Shown piece by piece: positions 34,914-43,462 of a DNA stretch of 64,000 nucleotides. The notes beneath the pieces are model-generated. The model made no database searches. It was not told where the DNA came from and worked only from the letters and a program-made list of their open reading frames with translations. How positions within the stretch are numbered: the stretch's first letter is position 1; each line of letters starts with the position of its first letter. The DNA lies in the NCBI GenBank assembly GCA_001798075.1, contig MGRG01000008.1:1-64000 (forward strand), written 5' to 3'. The stretch comes from Deltaproteobacteria bacterium RIFCSPHIGHO2_01_FULL_43_49. Its GTDB lineage: Bacteria > UBA10199 > SPLOWO2-01-44-7. Position numbers and translations under genes: made by a program.

Positions 34914-35671
34914 GAACTATTGCGGAATTGATGAATCTTCGGGATCGAAAGGCCCTCGTTGTTGGCGGTGCAGGTGGTGTGGGGTCTGCTGTATGCGAAA
35001 CCTTGCAAGAAATGGGTGCCGTTGTGGGTATTTTGGATCTTAAGGGAGGGAAAACCGGGTTGTCATTTATTTGTGATCTCAAGAATGAAGAGGCAACCGG
35101 TGAGGCGACGGAAAAAGCCATCTCCGAGATGGGGGGGGTGGATATTTTAGTTCATTGTGCGGCCTACGTTGGTGAAACAAAGGTTCCGGGCTGGTCAGTC
35201 CCTTTTGAGAATCAAACAACAACGGCCTGGAATGATGCCGTAACGGTCAATTTAACTTCTGCTTTTGTCTTGGCCAGGACTTGTTGGAAATCGCTTGAAA
35301 AATCTGGGAACGGTTCTATCATTCTGTTTTCATCGATTTATGGAATGGTGGCCCCCAATTTTGGTTTGTATGAGGGGACATCCATGATTAATCCGGCTGC
35401 TTATAATGCTTCCAAGGGGGGTCTTTTGCAGTTGATGCGGTATCTGGCGACTCTTTTTGCTCCAAAGATTCGCGTGAATGCGATCTCTCCAGGCGGCATT
35501 GTGCGAAACTATCCCGAAGCTTTTACAAAGAGATACGAGGCAAAAACACCCTTAGGACGTTTAGCAGTCGATGAGGATTTAAAAGGGGCCGTTGCTTATC
35601 TTGCAAGTGATTTATCAGAGTATGTGACTGGCCATAATCTCATTATCGATGGTGGTTGGACAACCTGGTAA
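34910..35671 (+). CDS. short-chain dehydrogenase/reductase (NulO-associated)
   Basis: A 253-aa classical SDR. The glycine motif is VGGAGGVG, catalytic Ser142 and Tyr165/Lys169 (AAYNASKGG) are intact, and the C-terminus reads GHNLIIDGGW. Its unusual insert with FENQTTTAWNDA and LYEGTSMINP is shared with the SDR at 56892, so the two are paralogues in two NulO modules. A role in changing the sugar precursor (as PtmA is proposed to do in Campylobacter) is likely; the substrate is unknown. Confidence 0.75.
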   Translation: MRTIAELMNLRDRKALVVGGAGGVGSAVCETLQEMGAVVGILDLKGGKTGLSFICDLKNEEATGEATEKAISEMGGVDILVHCAAYVGETKVPGWSVPFENQTTTAWNDAVTVNLTSAFVLARTCWKSLEKSGNGSIILFSSIYGMVAPNFGLYEGTSMINPAAYNASKGGLLQLMRYLATLFAPKIRVNAISPGGIVRNYPEAFTKRYEAKTPLGRLAVDEDLKGAVAYLASDLSEYVTGHNLIIDGGWTTW

Positions 35672-35686
35672 AAAGAGGGGGAAAAA

Positions 35687-36715
35687 ATGAAGAAAGTGAA
35701 AATAGGTAACCGAATTGTTGGAGAAGATGCCCCACCCTTTTTTTCAATCGAAGAGGGGCAAGCCAATTGGGGTCATTTTAAGACAGCCCTCAAAATGGTT
35801 GATCTTGCAGCAGAGGCGGGGGCGGATGGCATTGATTTTCAATTAGCCCGGGCAGATGATTTTTATATTAAAAATCATCCAGAGTATGAGTCCTATCGTC
35901 AGCGGGAATTTTCTGATGATCAACTACGAACTTTGGTTGCTTATATCCGACAGAGTGGGCTAGAAATGATTGTCACTCCCCTTAGTCATCGAGTGATACA
36001 GCCACTGGCCGAAGCCGGCTGCTCCGCTTTTAATGTGAATGCCTCTGATCTAACCAATCCGGATATCATTGATGCCGTTGTAGAAACCGGTCTCTCTTTC
36101 TTTCTGAGCTTACCTTTAGCTGTGGAAGAGGAGATAGATTGGGCAGTCAATCGTGTCCTGAAAAAAGGCGCAAAAAGATTCATTTTGATGCATGGACAAC
36201 ATACGATGGCCAGCGGGGAAAATGGGGTGAAGGTTAGGGATACGGCTTTGGGATATATCTCGATCCTAAAAGAGAAATATGATGTGTTAGTTGGTTTTAT
36301 TGACCACACACCATTACAATGGATGCCGGCCTGTGCGACTGCAGCCGGCGCGGATGTGATTAGTAAACACCTGACCTGGTCACGGGAAGTCAAGGGACCC
36401 GATTGGCATATATGTTTAGAACCAGGTGAAATGAAGGAAGCGATTCAATGGGTTAAACAAATCAATCGGAGTATGAAAATCAGAGAGAAATGTCTTGCCC
36501 CTGGTGAAGATCATGACCGTTCGCTGATGCGGCGAAGCATTGTTGCCGCGAGAAAAGTTTTAGAAGGGCAAAAAATTAAGCGAGAAGACATTTGTTTTAA
36601 AAGGCCAGGAGATGGATTCGATCCTTCTCGTTACGAAGAAATTGTTGGAAAGGCATCTATTCGTAATATTTCACCCGACGAAAAAATAGATTTGTCTGAT
36701 GTGAAAGATCAATAA
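35687..36715 (+). CDS. divergent NeuB-like protein lacking PEP-binding lysines (3)
   Basis: A 342-aa NeuB/SAF architecture (TIM barrel; then SIVAARKVLEGQ, KRPGDGFDP). The two metal histidines (H207 in DHT, H228 in KHLTW) and Glu22 are kept. Both lysines that contact PEP in classical NeuB are changed: AVKFQ reads GIDFQ (Asp50) and fKvxS reads FNVNAS (Asn116); NHNG reads ANWG. It probably no longer condenses PEP in the normal way and may bind a different ligand, or act with the NeuB at 33852. A strong GAGGGGG Shine-Dalgarno precedes ATG 35687. Confidence 0.75.
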   Translation: MKKVKIGNRIVGEDAPPFFSIEEGQANWGHFKTALKMVDLAAEAGADGIDFQLARADDFYIKNHPEYESYRQREFSDDQLRTLVAYIRQSGLEMIVTPLSHRVIQPLAEAGCSAFNVNASDLTNPDIIDAVVETGLSFFLSLPLAVEEEIDWAVNRVLKKGAKRFILMHGQHTMASGENGVKVRDTALGYISILKEKYDVLVGFIDHTPLQWMPACATAAGADVISKHLTWSREVKGPDWHICLEPGEMKEAIQWVKQINRSMKIREKCLAPGEDHDRSLMRRSIVAARKVLEGQKIKREDICFKRPGDGFDPSRYEEIVGKASIRNISPDEKIDLSDVKDQ

Positions 36716-36718
36716 TCC

Positions 36719-37510
36719 GTGGATTTTAAATTAAGAGACAAAATTGCAATTGTGGGAGGCTCTAGCAGGGGTTTAGGTAAGGCGTGCGCTTTACAATTAG
36801 CCAAAGAAGGTGTCTCTGTAGTTTTGTGTGCGAGAAACAAAGAGAACCTAGTCAAAACGGCAGATTCTATTAGAAATGAAACCACCTCAAGTATATTTCC
36901 TATTCAAGCGGATTTATCAAAAAAAGAAGATGTAGAAAATGTGGTTGATAAGACTCTAAAAGAGTTTGGGAGAATAGATATTTTGATTAATAATTCTGGA
37001 GGCCCTCCCGCCGGTACTTTTTTTGATTTTTCTGAGAGGCAATGGACACAGGCCTACGAATCGATTCTTCTCTATGTTGTTCGAGCTATCCAATTAGTTA
37101 TCCCTCACATGAAAAAAAATCAATGGGGGCGGATCATCAATATTACCTCCTTGCTTGTTAAAGAACCGTCGGAAAGTTTAATTTTGTCCAGTGTTTTTCG
37201 GGCGGGTGTGGTCAGTTTGGCAAAGTGTATTTCAAGTGATCTCATTAAATACAATATCACCATCAATAATATCTGCCCGGGGGCGTTTATGACCGAAAGA
37301 GCGATGGAGTTGATCAATGGCCAAGCCATCAAATTACAGCGCTCTGCGGCAGCCATTGAAAAGGAAAATGTTTTGAAACTTCCTTTGGGAAGATATCAAG
37401 ATCCGCAGGAATTGGGAGATTTGGTGACCTTTCTTTGCTCCGAAAAAGCTAGAGGGATATCGGGGACAACAATCCCCATTGACGGTGCTCTATCACGTTC
37501 ACTCCTTTGA
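36719..37510 (+). CDS. short-chain dehydrogenase-like protein (LxxS..R subtype)
   Basis: A 263-aa SDR fold with GGSSRGLGKA, NNSGGPPAG and NICPGAF. The catalytic region reads ITSLLVKEPSESLILSSVFRAG, so the YxxxK pair is replaced by a form seen in one known SDR subgroup (LxxSxxxRA). It may therefore not act as an ordinary alcohol dehydrogenase. It begins with GTG 36719, three bases after the upstream TAA, and ends in a TTGA overlap with pseG. Confidence 0.7.
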   Translation: MDFKLRDKIAIVGGSSRGLGKACALQLAKEGVSVVLCARNKENLVKTADSIRNETTSSIFPIQADLSKKEDVENVVDKTLKEFGRIDILINNSGGPPAGTFFDFSERQWTQAYESILLYVVRAIQLVIPHMKKNQWGRIINITSLLVKEPSESLILSSVFRAGVVSLAKCISSDLIKYNITINNICPGAFMTERAMELINGQAIKLQRSAAAIEKENVLKLPLGRYQDPQELGDLVTFLCSEKARGISGTTIPIDGALSRSLL

Positions 37511-38595
37511 ATAAAAATAAATTGAAATTCGTTTTTCGGGTTAATGGCAATAAAGAGATTGGGATGGGGCATCTCATGCGTTGTCTTTATCTTGCAGAAT
37601 ATTTGCAAGGCCCTTCCCTTTTTTTAATCAACGGCAATGGTGCGGTAGTGGAAAAGGTGAAAGCGTTTGGGCATGACTATCGTGTTATTTCTTCCCTCAC
37701 CCCCAAAGATTTTGAGGTGATGATTCAAACGCTGGAGAGTTATCCCAATCGATCTGAAAAGATTCAACCTTCTGAAGCAGAGGAAATCCAAGAGATGAAA
37801 AAATGGCTTTGCGATGTGAAGAACCTTATCCTCATTACCGATTTGCTTTCTCCTTCGGATCATTATCTTAGATCGCTCAAAGCTATAGGGCATTTTTTAG
37901 TTTCTATTGATGAGATGGGACAGGTCCTTTTCCCATCCAATCTCGTGTTTAATTGTAACGCAGTTTCACATGCTAAAAAGTACAAAACTGCCAAGACAAC
38001 CAAAATTTATATGGGGAAACAGTTTGCTCTTCTAAAGGATGAATTCCTCAATGGTGCAGGACTAAATATAAAAGAGAAGGTCAAAAAAATTCTTGTAACG
38101 TGTGGTGGGACCGACATGAAGGGTTTGAGTATTAAGGTATTAAAAGCTTTAAAAAACTTTGCTAAGGAAATTGAAGTGGTTCTTATCAAAGGGTTTGACT
38201 TCAAATTTGAGACAGAACTGAATTCTCTTTTGCGGGAGATAAAACCGATTCAGGTTTTGAAAAACGTTCAAAATATGCGTGAACAGATGCTTTCCGCTGA
38301 TATCGCGTTTGCCTCAGGTGGTACCACCATGTATGAATTGGCGGCATTGGGGGTTCCAAGTATTATTTTAGACCAATATGAACATCAAAATGAGTTTGCT
38401 AGTGAGATGGAGCGAGAGGGCGCATTACTCAACTTAGGGCTTGGTGTAAACGCTGATTCCAAGAGGATTGAGAATGCCGTCTTTGGGCTTTTACCGTTCA
38501 AAAAGCGAAAAGAGATGTCTCTTGCCGCAAAAAAAGCAATCGATGGCCGAGGAGCATCGCGAGTGGCACAAATTATTCAGGAGCATGTTACATGA
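37507..38595 (+). CDS. pseG: PseG-like UDP-sugar hydrolase
   Basis: A 362-aa GT-B-fold hydrolase related to MurG that removes UDP from UDP-2,4-diacetamido-2,4,6-trideoxy-L-altrose in the pseudaminate pathway. It shows FRVNGNKEIGMGH with catalytic-type His22, VTCGGTDMKG, ASGGTTMYELAALGVP and a QYEHQ motif typical of PseG. The start is TTG 37507, overlapping the upstream TGA; no earlier ATG exists in frame and the next Met lies inside GMGH. Confidence 0.8.
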   Translation: MNKNKLKFVFRVNGNKEIGMGHLMRCLYLAEYLQGPSLFLINGNGAVVEKVKAFGHDYRVISSLTPKDFEVMIQTLESYPNRSEKIQPSEAEEIQEMKKWLCDVKNLILITDLLSPSDHYLRSLKAIGHFLVSIDEMGQVLFPSNLVFNCNAVSHAKKYKTAKTTKIYMGKQFALLKDEFLNGAGLNIKEKVKKILVTCGGTDMKGLSIKVLKALKNFAKEIEVVLIKGFDFKFETELNSLLREIKPIQVLKNVQNMREQMLSADIAFASGGTTMYELAALGVPSIILDQYEHQNEFASEMEREGALLNLGLGVNADSKRIENAVFGLLPFKKRKEMSLAAKKAIDGRGASRVAQIIQEHVT

Positions 38596-39452
38596 GTGTT
38601 GTCTTTGTCGGTACGGTTGAGTTTTCACGTTTTGCATTGAGGGGATTGCTCGATGCCCGAGCCCCTCTCTCAGCCATCTTTACACTCGACACTTCTTTAC
38701 AAGGGCCCGTTTCTGACTTTGCTATTTTCGACAATCTTCTTAAAGGAACCCGTATCCCTCTCTTTCAAGTTTGTAATCTTCATTCGACAGAAGTGGTTCA
38801 GACTTTAAGAGAGATCCAACCCGATTTTATTTATGTCATCGGTTGGTCTAGAATTGTGCATCGAGAAATATTGGAAACGGCAAAAAGAGGAGGAATCGGT
38901 TTGCATCCAACGTTGTTGCCGGAAGGGCGCGGGAGAGCTCCTATCCCATGGACAATTCTAAAGGGGCTTCGAAAAAGCGGTGTTTCTCTCTTTCATTTAT
39001 CCGAGGCACCCGATGCGGGAGATATTATTAGTCAAGTTTCTTATGATATTGCCCCGGAGGAAACGGCGACCACTCTCTACCAAAAGGTTTGTGAAACTAC
39101 TTATCGTTTGGTCAAAGAAACCTACCCTTTGTTGGCGGGAGGAAAGGCACTTCGCCTGAAGCAAGATGAATCGAGAGCGACACATTGGGTTAAAAGAACG
39201 CCGCAAGATGGGTTGATTGATTGGAGAAAATCGTCCCACGAGATTGAAACATTGGTTCGCGCCGTTACCCATCCTTATCCAGGGGCTTTTAGTTATTTAA
39301 GGGGAAAGAAAGTTTTGGTTTGGAAGGCAAGGAGGATTGAGACTCAAAATAAGGCGGTTGCCGGCACAATCTTGTCTGATAATGGAGAGGGGATGATTGT
39401 TAAAACAGGAGATGGGGCCTTGCTTTTAGAATCGATACAAGAGACGACTTAA
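38592..39452 (+). CDS. sugar N-formyltransferase-like protein (Fmt fold)
   Basis: A 286-aa protein of the methionyl-tRNA/sugar formyltransferase family. The catalytic loop reads GLHPTLLPEGRGRAP with His105, and EAPDAGDII supplies the Asp. The usual Asn two before His (NxH) is Gly here (G103-L-H). A C-terminal Fmt-like domain follows (AVTHPYPGAFSY). It would add a formyl (or related) group to an amino sugar using formyl-THF. The PIG-L deacetylase at 40478 could free the amine first. Confidence 0.7.
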   Translation: MSVVFVGTVEFSRFALRGLLDARAPLSAIFTLDTSLQGPVSDFAIFDNLLKGTRIPLFQVCNLHSTEVVQTLREIQPDFIYVIGWSRIVHREILETAKRGGIGLHPTLLPEGRGRAPIPWTILKGLRKSGVSLFHLSEAPDAGDIISQVSYDIAPEETATTLYQKVCETTYRLVKETYPLLAGGKALRLKQDESRATHWVKRTPQDGLIDWRKSSHEIETLVRAVTHPYPGAFSYLRGKKVLVWKARRIETQNKAVAGTILSDNGEGMIVKTGDGALLLESIQETT

Positions 39453-39455
39453 ATC

Positions 39456-40481
39456 ATGAATCGAGTAAAAGAGATCGTAGAAAAGGTAGCTCAAGAAGCC
39501 AAAAAATCTGGAAAGATTTCAATCTTCAGCATTGCCAATACGGCCAATAAAAATAATCCACCGCTTTTGTTTCCAGCTATTCGCGAGACCGATTCAACAA
39601 TTGCTGGAAATATTCTTGTAACCTCTGAAGAACAAATAAAACAGGTGATCGAAATAGTGGATGGTTTAGTAGATATCATTCTCATGGATACGGAGAGGAA
39701 GACCCCTGCATTCCAAGATGTGGAAAGAATTTTCCGTGAGCAAGTTCACAAAAGTCGACTGTTGACATTCAAGCCGAATGATTTGACAGTAGAGGCTCTG
39801 GATGCCTTTTTAGTTCAGATTGCCTCCCCTCTCTCAGGAAAAAAGGTGGCTGTGATTGGTGCCGGTAATATTGGAAGTAAAATAGCTCTGAAGCTGGTTG
39901 AACGGAATATTTCTGTGATCTTGACCCGACGTAATAAGGAGGTTCTCCAAAAAATTGTGACTGGCATTAATGCCATCAAACCTATTGCTGTCCAGGCAAA
40001 AGTGGAATGCACAACAGATGGTTTGGAGGCATGCCGAGGAGCCAATATCATTATTGGAGCTGCAAATGGTGTAGCTGTTGTAACAAATGAAATGGTTATG
40101 GTTATGAATGCCTCCGGTTGGATCATCGATGTGGGCAATGGAACTCTTTCGCCAGAGGCAGTTCAGGAGGCAGATAAGCGGGGTATTTCTGTTTTGTGTC
40201 TTTTTGTAAAGCCAGCTTATGACGGAGCCATCAAAACTATTTTAGAAACAGAACAACTGATTCAAAAAATTGCGCGGCGTTCCTTGGGCCATTTTTCCAT
40301 TCTCTCTGGAGGGGTTTTAGGAAAAAAAGGAGACGTAATCGTAGATGATGCTTATTGCCCCAGACGAATTTTAGCTATTGCCGACGGACGAGGGGATGTT
40401 TTGCCAGACATTCGAGATCCCTCTTTTCGAAAAAATATTGAAGAAGTGGAGTCAATCATTCAAAAAGGAAATCCACAATGA
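39456..40481 (+). CDS. Rossmann-fold oxidoreductase of unknown specificity
   Basis: A 341-aa protein with an N-terminal domain of about 125 residues and a central NAD(P)-binding domain (VAVIGAGNIGSKIALKL near residue 130), as in shikimate/glutamyl-tRNA/ornithine-cyclodeaminase-type dehydrogenases. GANIIIGAANG and IIDVGNGTLSP follow the order of such enzymes. It has no FolD signature despite lying beside a formyltransferase. The substrate is unknown; it lies 3 nt after the formyltransferase gene and overlaps the PIG-L gene. Confidence 0.55.
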   Translation: MNRVKEIVEKVAQEAKKSGKISIFSIANTANKNNPPLLFPAIRETDSTIAGNILVTSEEQIKQVIEIVDGLVDIILMDTERKTPAFQDVERIFREQVHKSRLLTFKPNDLTVEALDAFLVQIASPLSGKKVAVIGAGNIGSKIALKLVERNISVILTRRNKEVLQKIVTGINAIKPIAVQAKVECTTDGLEACRGANIIIGAANGVAVVTNEMVMVMNASGWIIDVGNGTLSPEAVQEADKRGISVLCLFVKPAYDGAIKTILETEQLIQKIARRSLGHFSILSGGVLGKKGDVIVDDAYCPRRILAIADGRGDVLPDIRDPSFRKNIEEVESIIQKGNPQ

Positions 40482-41170
40482 AAAAAGTACTGGTCATCGG
40501 AGCTCATCCCGACGATGAAATTTTAGGTGTGGGAGGAACCATCGCCAAACATGCTGCCCAAGGAGATGAGGTTTATGCCTGCCTTCTTTGTGAACATGTC
40601 ACTGCGCGCAAGAACAAGCCGGAACATTCCCGTTTTTTGGAGCAGGTTCACGCGGCAAAAAACATTGTAGGAATTCGCGAAATTCTATTTTATGATTTTC
40701 CAAACATTGCAATGCACACCGTACCTATTCTAAAGGTAGTGCAAGCAATCGAGGAGGCCATTGTTCGTTTTAAGCCGGAAGTTGTTTACACACATCATCA
40801 TGGCGATGTGAATGACGATCACCAAGTTGTATTTCGCGCAACGATGGCAGCCATTCGGCTTCCGGAACGAGGAAATATCCCCGGTCTTCCGCGCAATATG
40901 ATCCAAGGAGTTTTGTGTTATGAGACACCATCTTCTACTGAATGGGCCCCTCCGCTTTATGGTAATGCGTTTCTTCCCAACATCTACGTAAACATCCGTG
41001 ATTTTTTGGACAAAAAACTATCAGCACTGGAGTGTTATGAAAATGTAATGAAACCCTATCCCCACCCCCGGTCGGTCGAGGCCATAAAGGCAAAGGCGAA
41101 AAGCACAGGAGTGCAAGCTGGTTTAGAGGCAGCGGAGGCCTTTATGTTAATCAGAGGATTACACCTATGA
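40478..41170 (+). CDS. PIG-L/LmbE-family N-deacetylase
   Basis: A 230-aa zinc deacetylase: VIGAHPDDEILGVGG with ligands H10 and D13 and the second ligand cluster HHHGDVNDDH. Such enzymes remove N-acetyl (or other acyl) groups from sugars. Beside a formyltransferase it may exchange acetyl for formyl on a nonulosonate precursor. It is coupled to both neighbours by ATGA overlaps. Confidence 0.8.
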   Translation: MKKVLVIGAHPDDEILGVGGTIAKHAAQGDEVYACLLCEHVTARKNKPEHSRFLEQVHAAKNIVGIREILFYDFPNIAMHTVPILKVVQAIEEAIVRFKPEVVYTHHHGDVNDDHQVVFRATMAAIRLPERGNIPGLPRNMIQGVLCYETPSSTEWAPPLYGNAFLPNIYVNIRDFLDKKLSALECYENVMKPYPHPRSVEAIKAKAKSTGVQAGLEAAEAFMLIRGLHL

Positions 41171-42219
41171 ATATGAAAGAAATGTTTCACAATAAAAAGA
41201 TATTGATAACAGGAGGGACCGGTTCTATTGGTAGAGAAATTGTAAAACAATTGCTCGAATTTCATCCGGCACAGATACGTATTTTTAGTCGAGACGATAC
41301 AAAGCAGTTTGAATTAGAACACGAGTTGCGGAGTCCAGAAAATGTGCGATTTTTAATTGGGGATGTTCGGGATTTAAATCGATTAAAAATGGCGATGGAA
41401 GATATTAATTTTGTTTTACATGCGGCGGCTCTTAAGCATGTTTCAGCCTGTGAGTACAACCCGTTTGAAGTTGTAAAGACAAATGTAGACGGAACACAGA
41501 ATGTGATTGAAGCTGCGTTGGAAAAAAATGTAGAGCGTGTTATCAATATTAGTACAGATAAGGCAATCAATCCTACGAATACCCTGGGTGCGAGTAAATT
41601 GTTGGCTGAAAGGATTGTCGCCGCTGCCCATTCTTTTCGTGGATTTCGCAGAACGATTTTTGCTTCTGTCCGTTTTGGCAATGTTTTGGGGTCGCGCGGA
41701 TCGGTAACGGAGCTTTTTAAGCGCCAGATTATAAAAAGGTGTCCGGTGACGATTACCCATCCCGATATGACAAGATTTATCATGTCAGTTCCGCAAGCTG
41801 TTCATCTTGCTTTAAAAGCGCTTTGTATGACCCAAGGTAGAGAAGTTTTTATTTTAAAAATGCCGGTTGCAAGGATTTCGGATTTGGCGGAGGCGGTGAT
41901 GGAAGAGCTGGCTCCTATTTATGGTTTCAAAAGAGAAGAAATTGAGATGAAAACAATTGGTAAAAAGGCTGGCGAAAAAGTACATGAAGAGCTGATGACG
42001 TTGGAGGAATCAGAAGCGGCCTTGGAAACAGAGGAGATGTTTATTGTTTTGCCTGAAAGCACTCAAGTTATTGGTGTGAATGATCTAGAAGATAGAGTCT
42101 ATCTCGGGGCCAGGCCAGCTGAAAAACGAGAATACCATTCTAAAATGGAAAAACCAATTGTAAAGGAACAAATCAAGATTCTTTTAAGAGAAACAGGCGT
42201 ACTCCATGCAACCGTCTAA
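41167..42219 (+). CDS. pseB-like: PseB/CapD-like UDP-GlcNAc 4,6-dehydratase
   Basis: A 350-aa soluble SDR of the polysaccharide-biosynthesis (CapD/PseB/WbjB) family: ITGGTGSIG (14-22), ALKHVSACEYNPFE, STDKAINPTN and LGASKLLAER. The position of Tyr/Met before xxxK is Leu (TLGASK), close to the Met form of FlaA1/CapD members. Short length and lack of membrane helices match PseB rather than WbpM. It would start the pseudaminate-type branch with PseG (37507). The expected PseC aminotransferase is not adjacent. Confidence 0.75.
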   Translation: MNMKEMFHNKKILITGGTGSIGREIVKQLLEFHPAQIRIFSRDDTKQFELEHELRSPENVRFLIGDVRDLNRLKMAMEDINFVLHAAALKHVSACEYNPFEVVKTNVDGTQNVIEAALEKNVERVINISTDKAINPTNTLGASKLLAERIVAAAHSFRGFRRTIFASVRFGNVLGSRGSVTELFKRQIIKRCPVTITHPDMTRFIMSVPQAVHLALKALCMTQGREVFILKMPVARISDLAEAVMEELAPIYGFKREEIEMKTIGKKAGEKVHEELMTLEESEAALETEEMFIVLPESTQVIGVNDLEDRVYLGARPAEKREYHSKMEKPIVKEQIKILLRETGVLHATV

Positions 42220-43462
42220 CCAAGGCGTATTATTTTTCTGTGGCGTTGGCTATGCACTCAGTGAAGTATTTTTGCCAGTGATTGACGAACTTAAAGGCTT
42301 GTGTCGTATATATATGTTGGTTGCCGATTTTTGTCTCAGTCCATTGATGAGAGAAAAATTAGTTGAAATGAAGGAGAATAAGATCATTGAGGAATTTTGG
42401 ATCTTTTCAGCTTTTCCCAATCAAGAATCGCGCAGAACATATCACCGCCGTATAAGCTCCTCTGTGCAATGCTTGAGAGGACTTTCCATTCGATTACTTG
42501 TTTTAGGTGAGGACAGCCAAATTGTAAGCCGTTATATTTTTAGTCAATTTTCGGATTTGCCAATTAAAAGGGTTATCTTGCAAACGGGCGTCATCGGGCA
42601 TGTTTTAAATGCTTATCGGATGAAAAAAGCACTCACTGTGGATCGCGAGCGAAAAAACGGCCGAATCAGTTGGTTGGCTAGGAAGTTACTATTCAATTTT
42701 CGAGATTGGCAGAACTGCTGTTTTTTTCCCTACTGGTATCAAAAAAAAACATTCCCTGTGACTGGGTATGAACGTCTTACCTTTGCTTCAGGTTTATGCA
42801 AACATGTCATTTGTTATGATCCTTTAGAAGCTAAGGCCATCCAGACAACCAATCCTCTTGTGAAATATATTTATCTTGCCCGTTTTCCTTTGGAAGCGAA
42901 AAAGTCGGAGAGCCAGGTACAGGTAAATGAGTGGAAAAAAGCAGGCAAGCTATTAGTCAGCCCTTCAGGGAAATTGTTTGAAGAAATGCCCCGCTCGAAA
43001 ATCGACCGTTGGGTAGAAGTAACACGCCAGGTAGTTCAGTTAAAAAATATTCGCGAAATTCACTTGCGGTTTCACCCTCGCCTCTCCCCAGCACTCGAGT
43101 GGCCCAAAAAGATAGCTAGGGCTATGGAAAAACTGGGATGTTCGGTGGAAATTGTTAACTCAAGCAAGGTTTCTCTATACGAAAGTGTTCACTTGTATGA
43201 TGGAATGATCGGTTCACCCTCTGGTTCTTTACGTGTCACCAGAGCTTTAAATAAATCGATGTTTATTTTGGGGCTTCCGAATTGCTGTGATGGAGATTTC
43301 AATGATCAACCATGGCTTTTGGGTGAAGGAGAGGGAATTCAGTGGGCCAGAGAAGGGGAGTCGGTCCGCATCGAACAATTAGAACCACCCCCAGTTATAG
43401 ATTATCAACGTCCACGTGTTTCCAGTATTTTATTAGATTTTTTACAGGGTTCTCAATCATGA
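42206..43462 (+). CDS. unnamed protein with HP and SS motifs; candidate nonulosonate transferase (2)
   Basis: A 418-aa protein with no family I recognise. Its C-terminal half holds IHLRFHP (HP 290-291) and GMIGSPSGSLR (S337, S339), matching IHLRMHP and GMAGSSSCALR of the gene at 27970 in order and spacing. N-terminal FLPVIDELKGLCRI and IIEEFWIF also match. The pattern recalls the HP and S-S/T motifs of bacterial sialyl/polysialyltransferases. It directly follows the pseudaminate-type genes. A basic stretch (140-190) may bind membrane. A transferase role is inferred. Confidence 0.5.
   Translation: MQPSNQGVLFFCGVGYALSEVFLPVIDELKGLCRIYMLVADFCLSPLMREKLVEMKENKIIEEFWIFSAFPNQESRRTYHRRISSSVQCLRGLSIRLLVLGEDSQIVSRYIFSQFSDLPIKRVILQTGVIGHVLNAYRMKKALTVDRERKNGRISWLARKLLFNFRDWQNCCFFPYWYQKKTFPVTGYERLTFASGLCKHVICYDPLEAKAIQTTNPLVKYIYLARFPLEAKKSESQVQVNEWKKAGKLLVSPSGKLFEEMPRSKIDRWVEVTRQVVQLKNIREIHLRFHPRLSPALEWPKKIARAMEKLGCSVEIVNSSKVSLYESVHLYDGMIGSPSGSLRVTRALNKSMFILGLPNCCDGDFNDQPWLLGEGEGIQWAREGESVRIEQLEPPPVIDYQRPRVSSILLDFLQGSQS

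Noticed and set aside
41262-41783. 173-codon minus-strand open frame opposite the PseB-like gene
   Set aside because: A shadow of the coding strand; low-complexity Ser/Ile-rich translation without known motifs.
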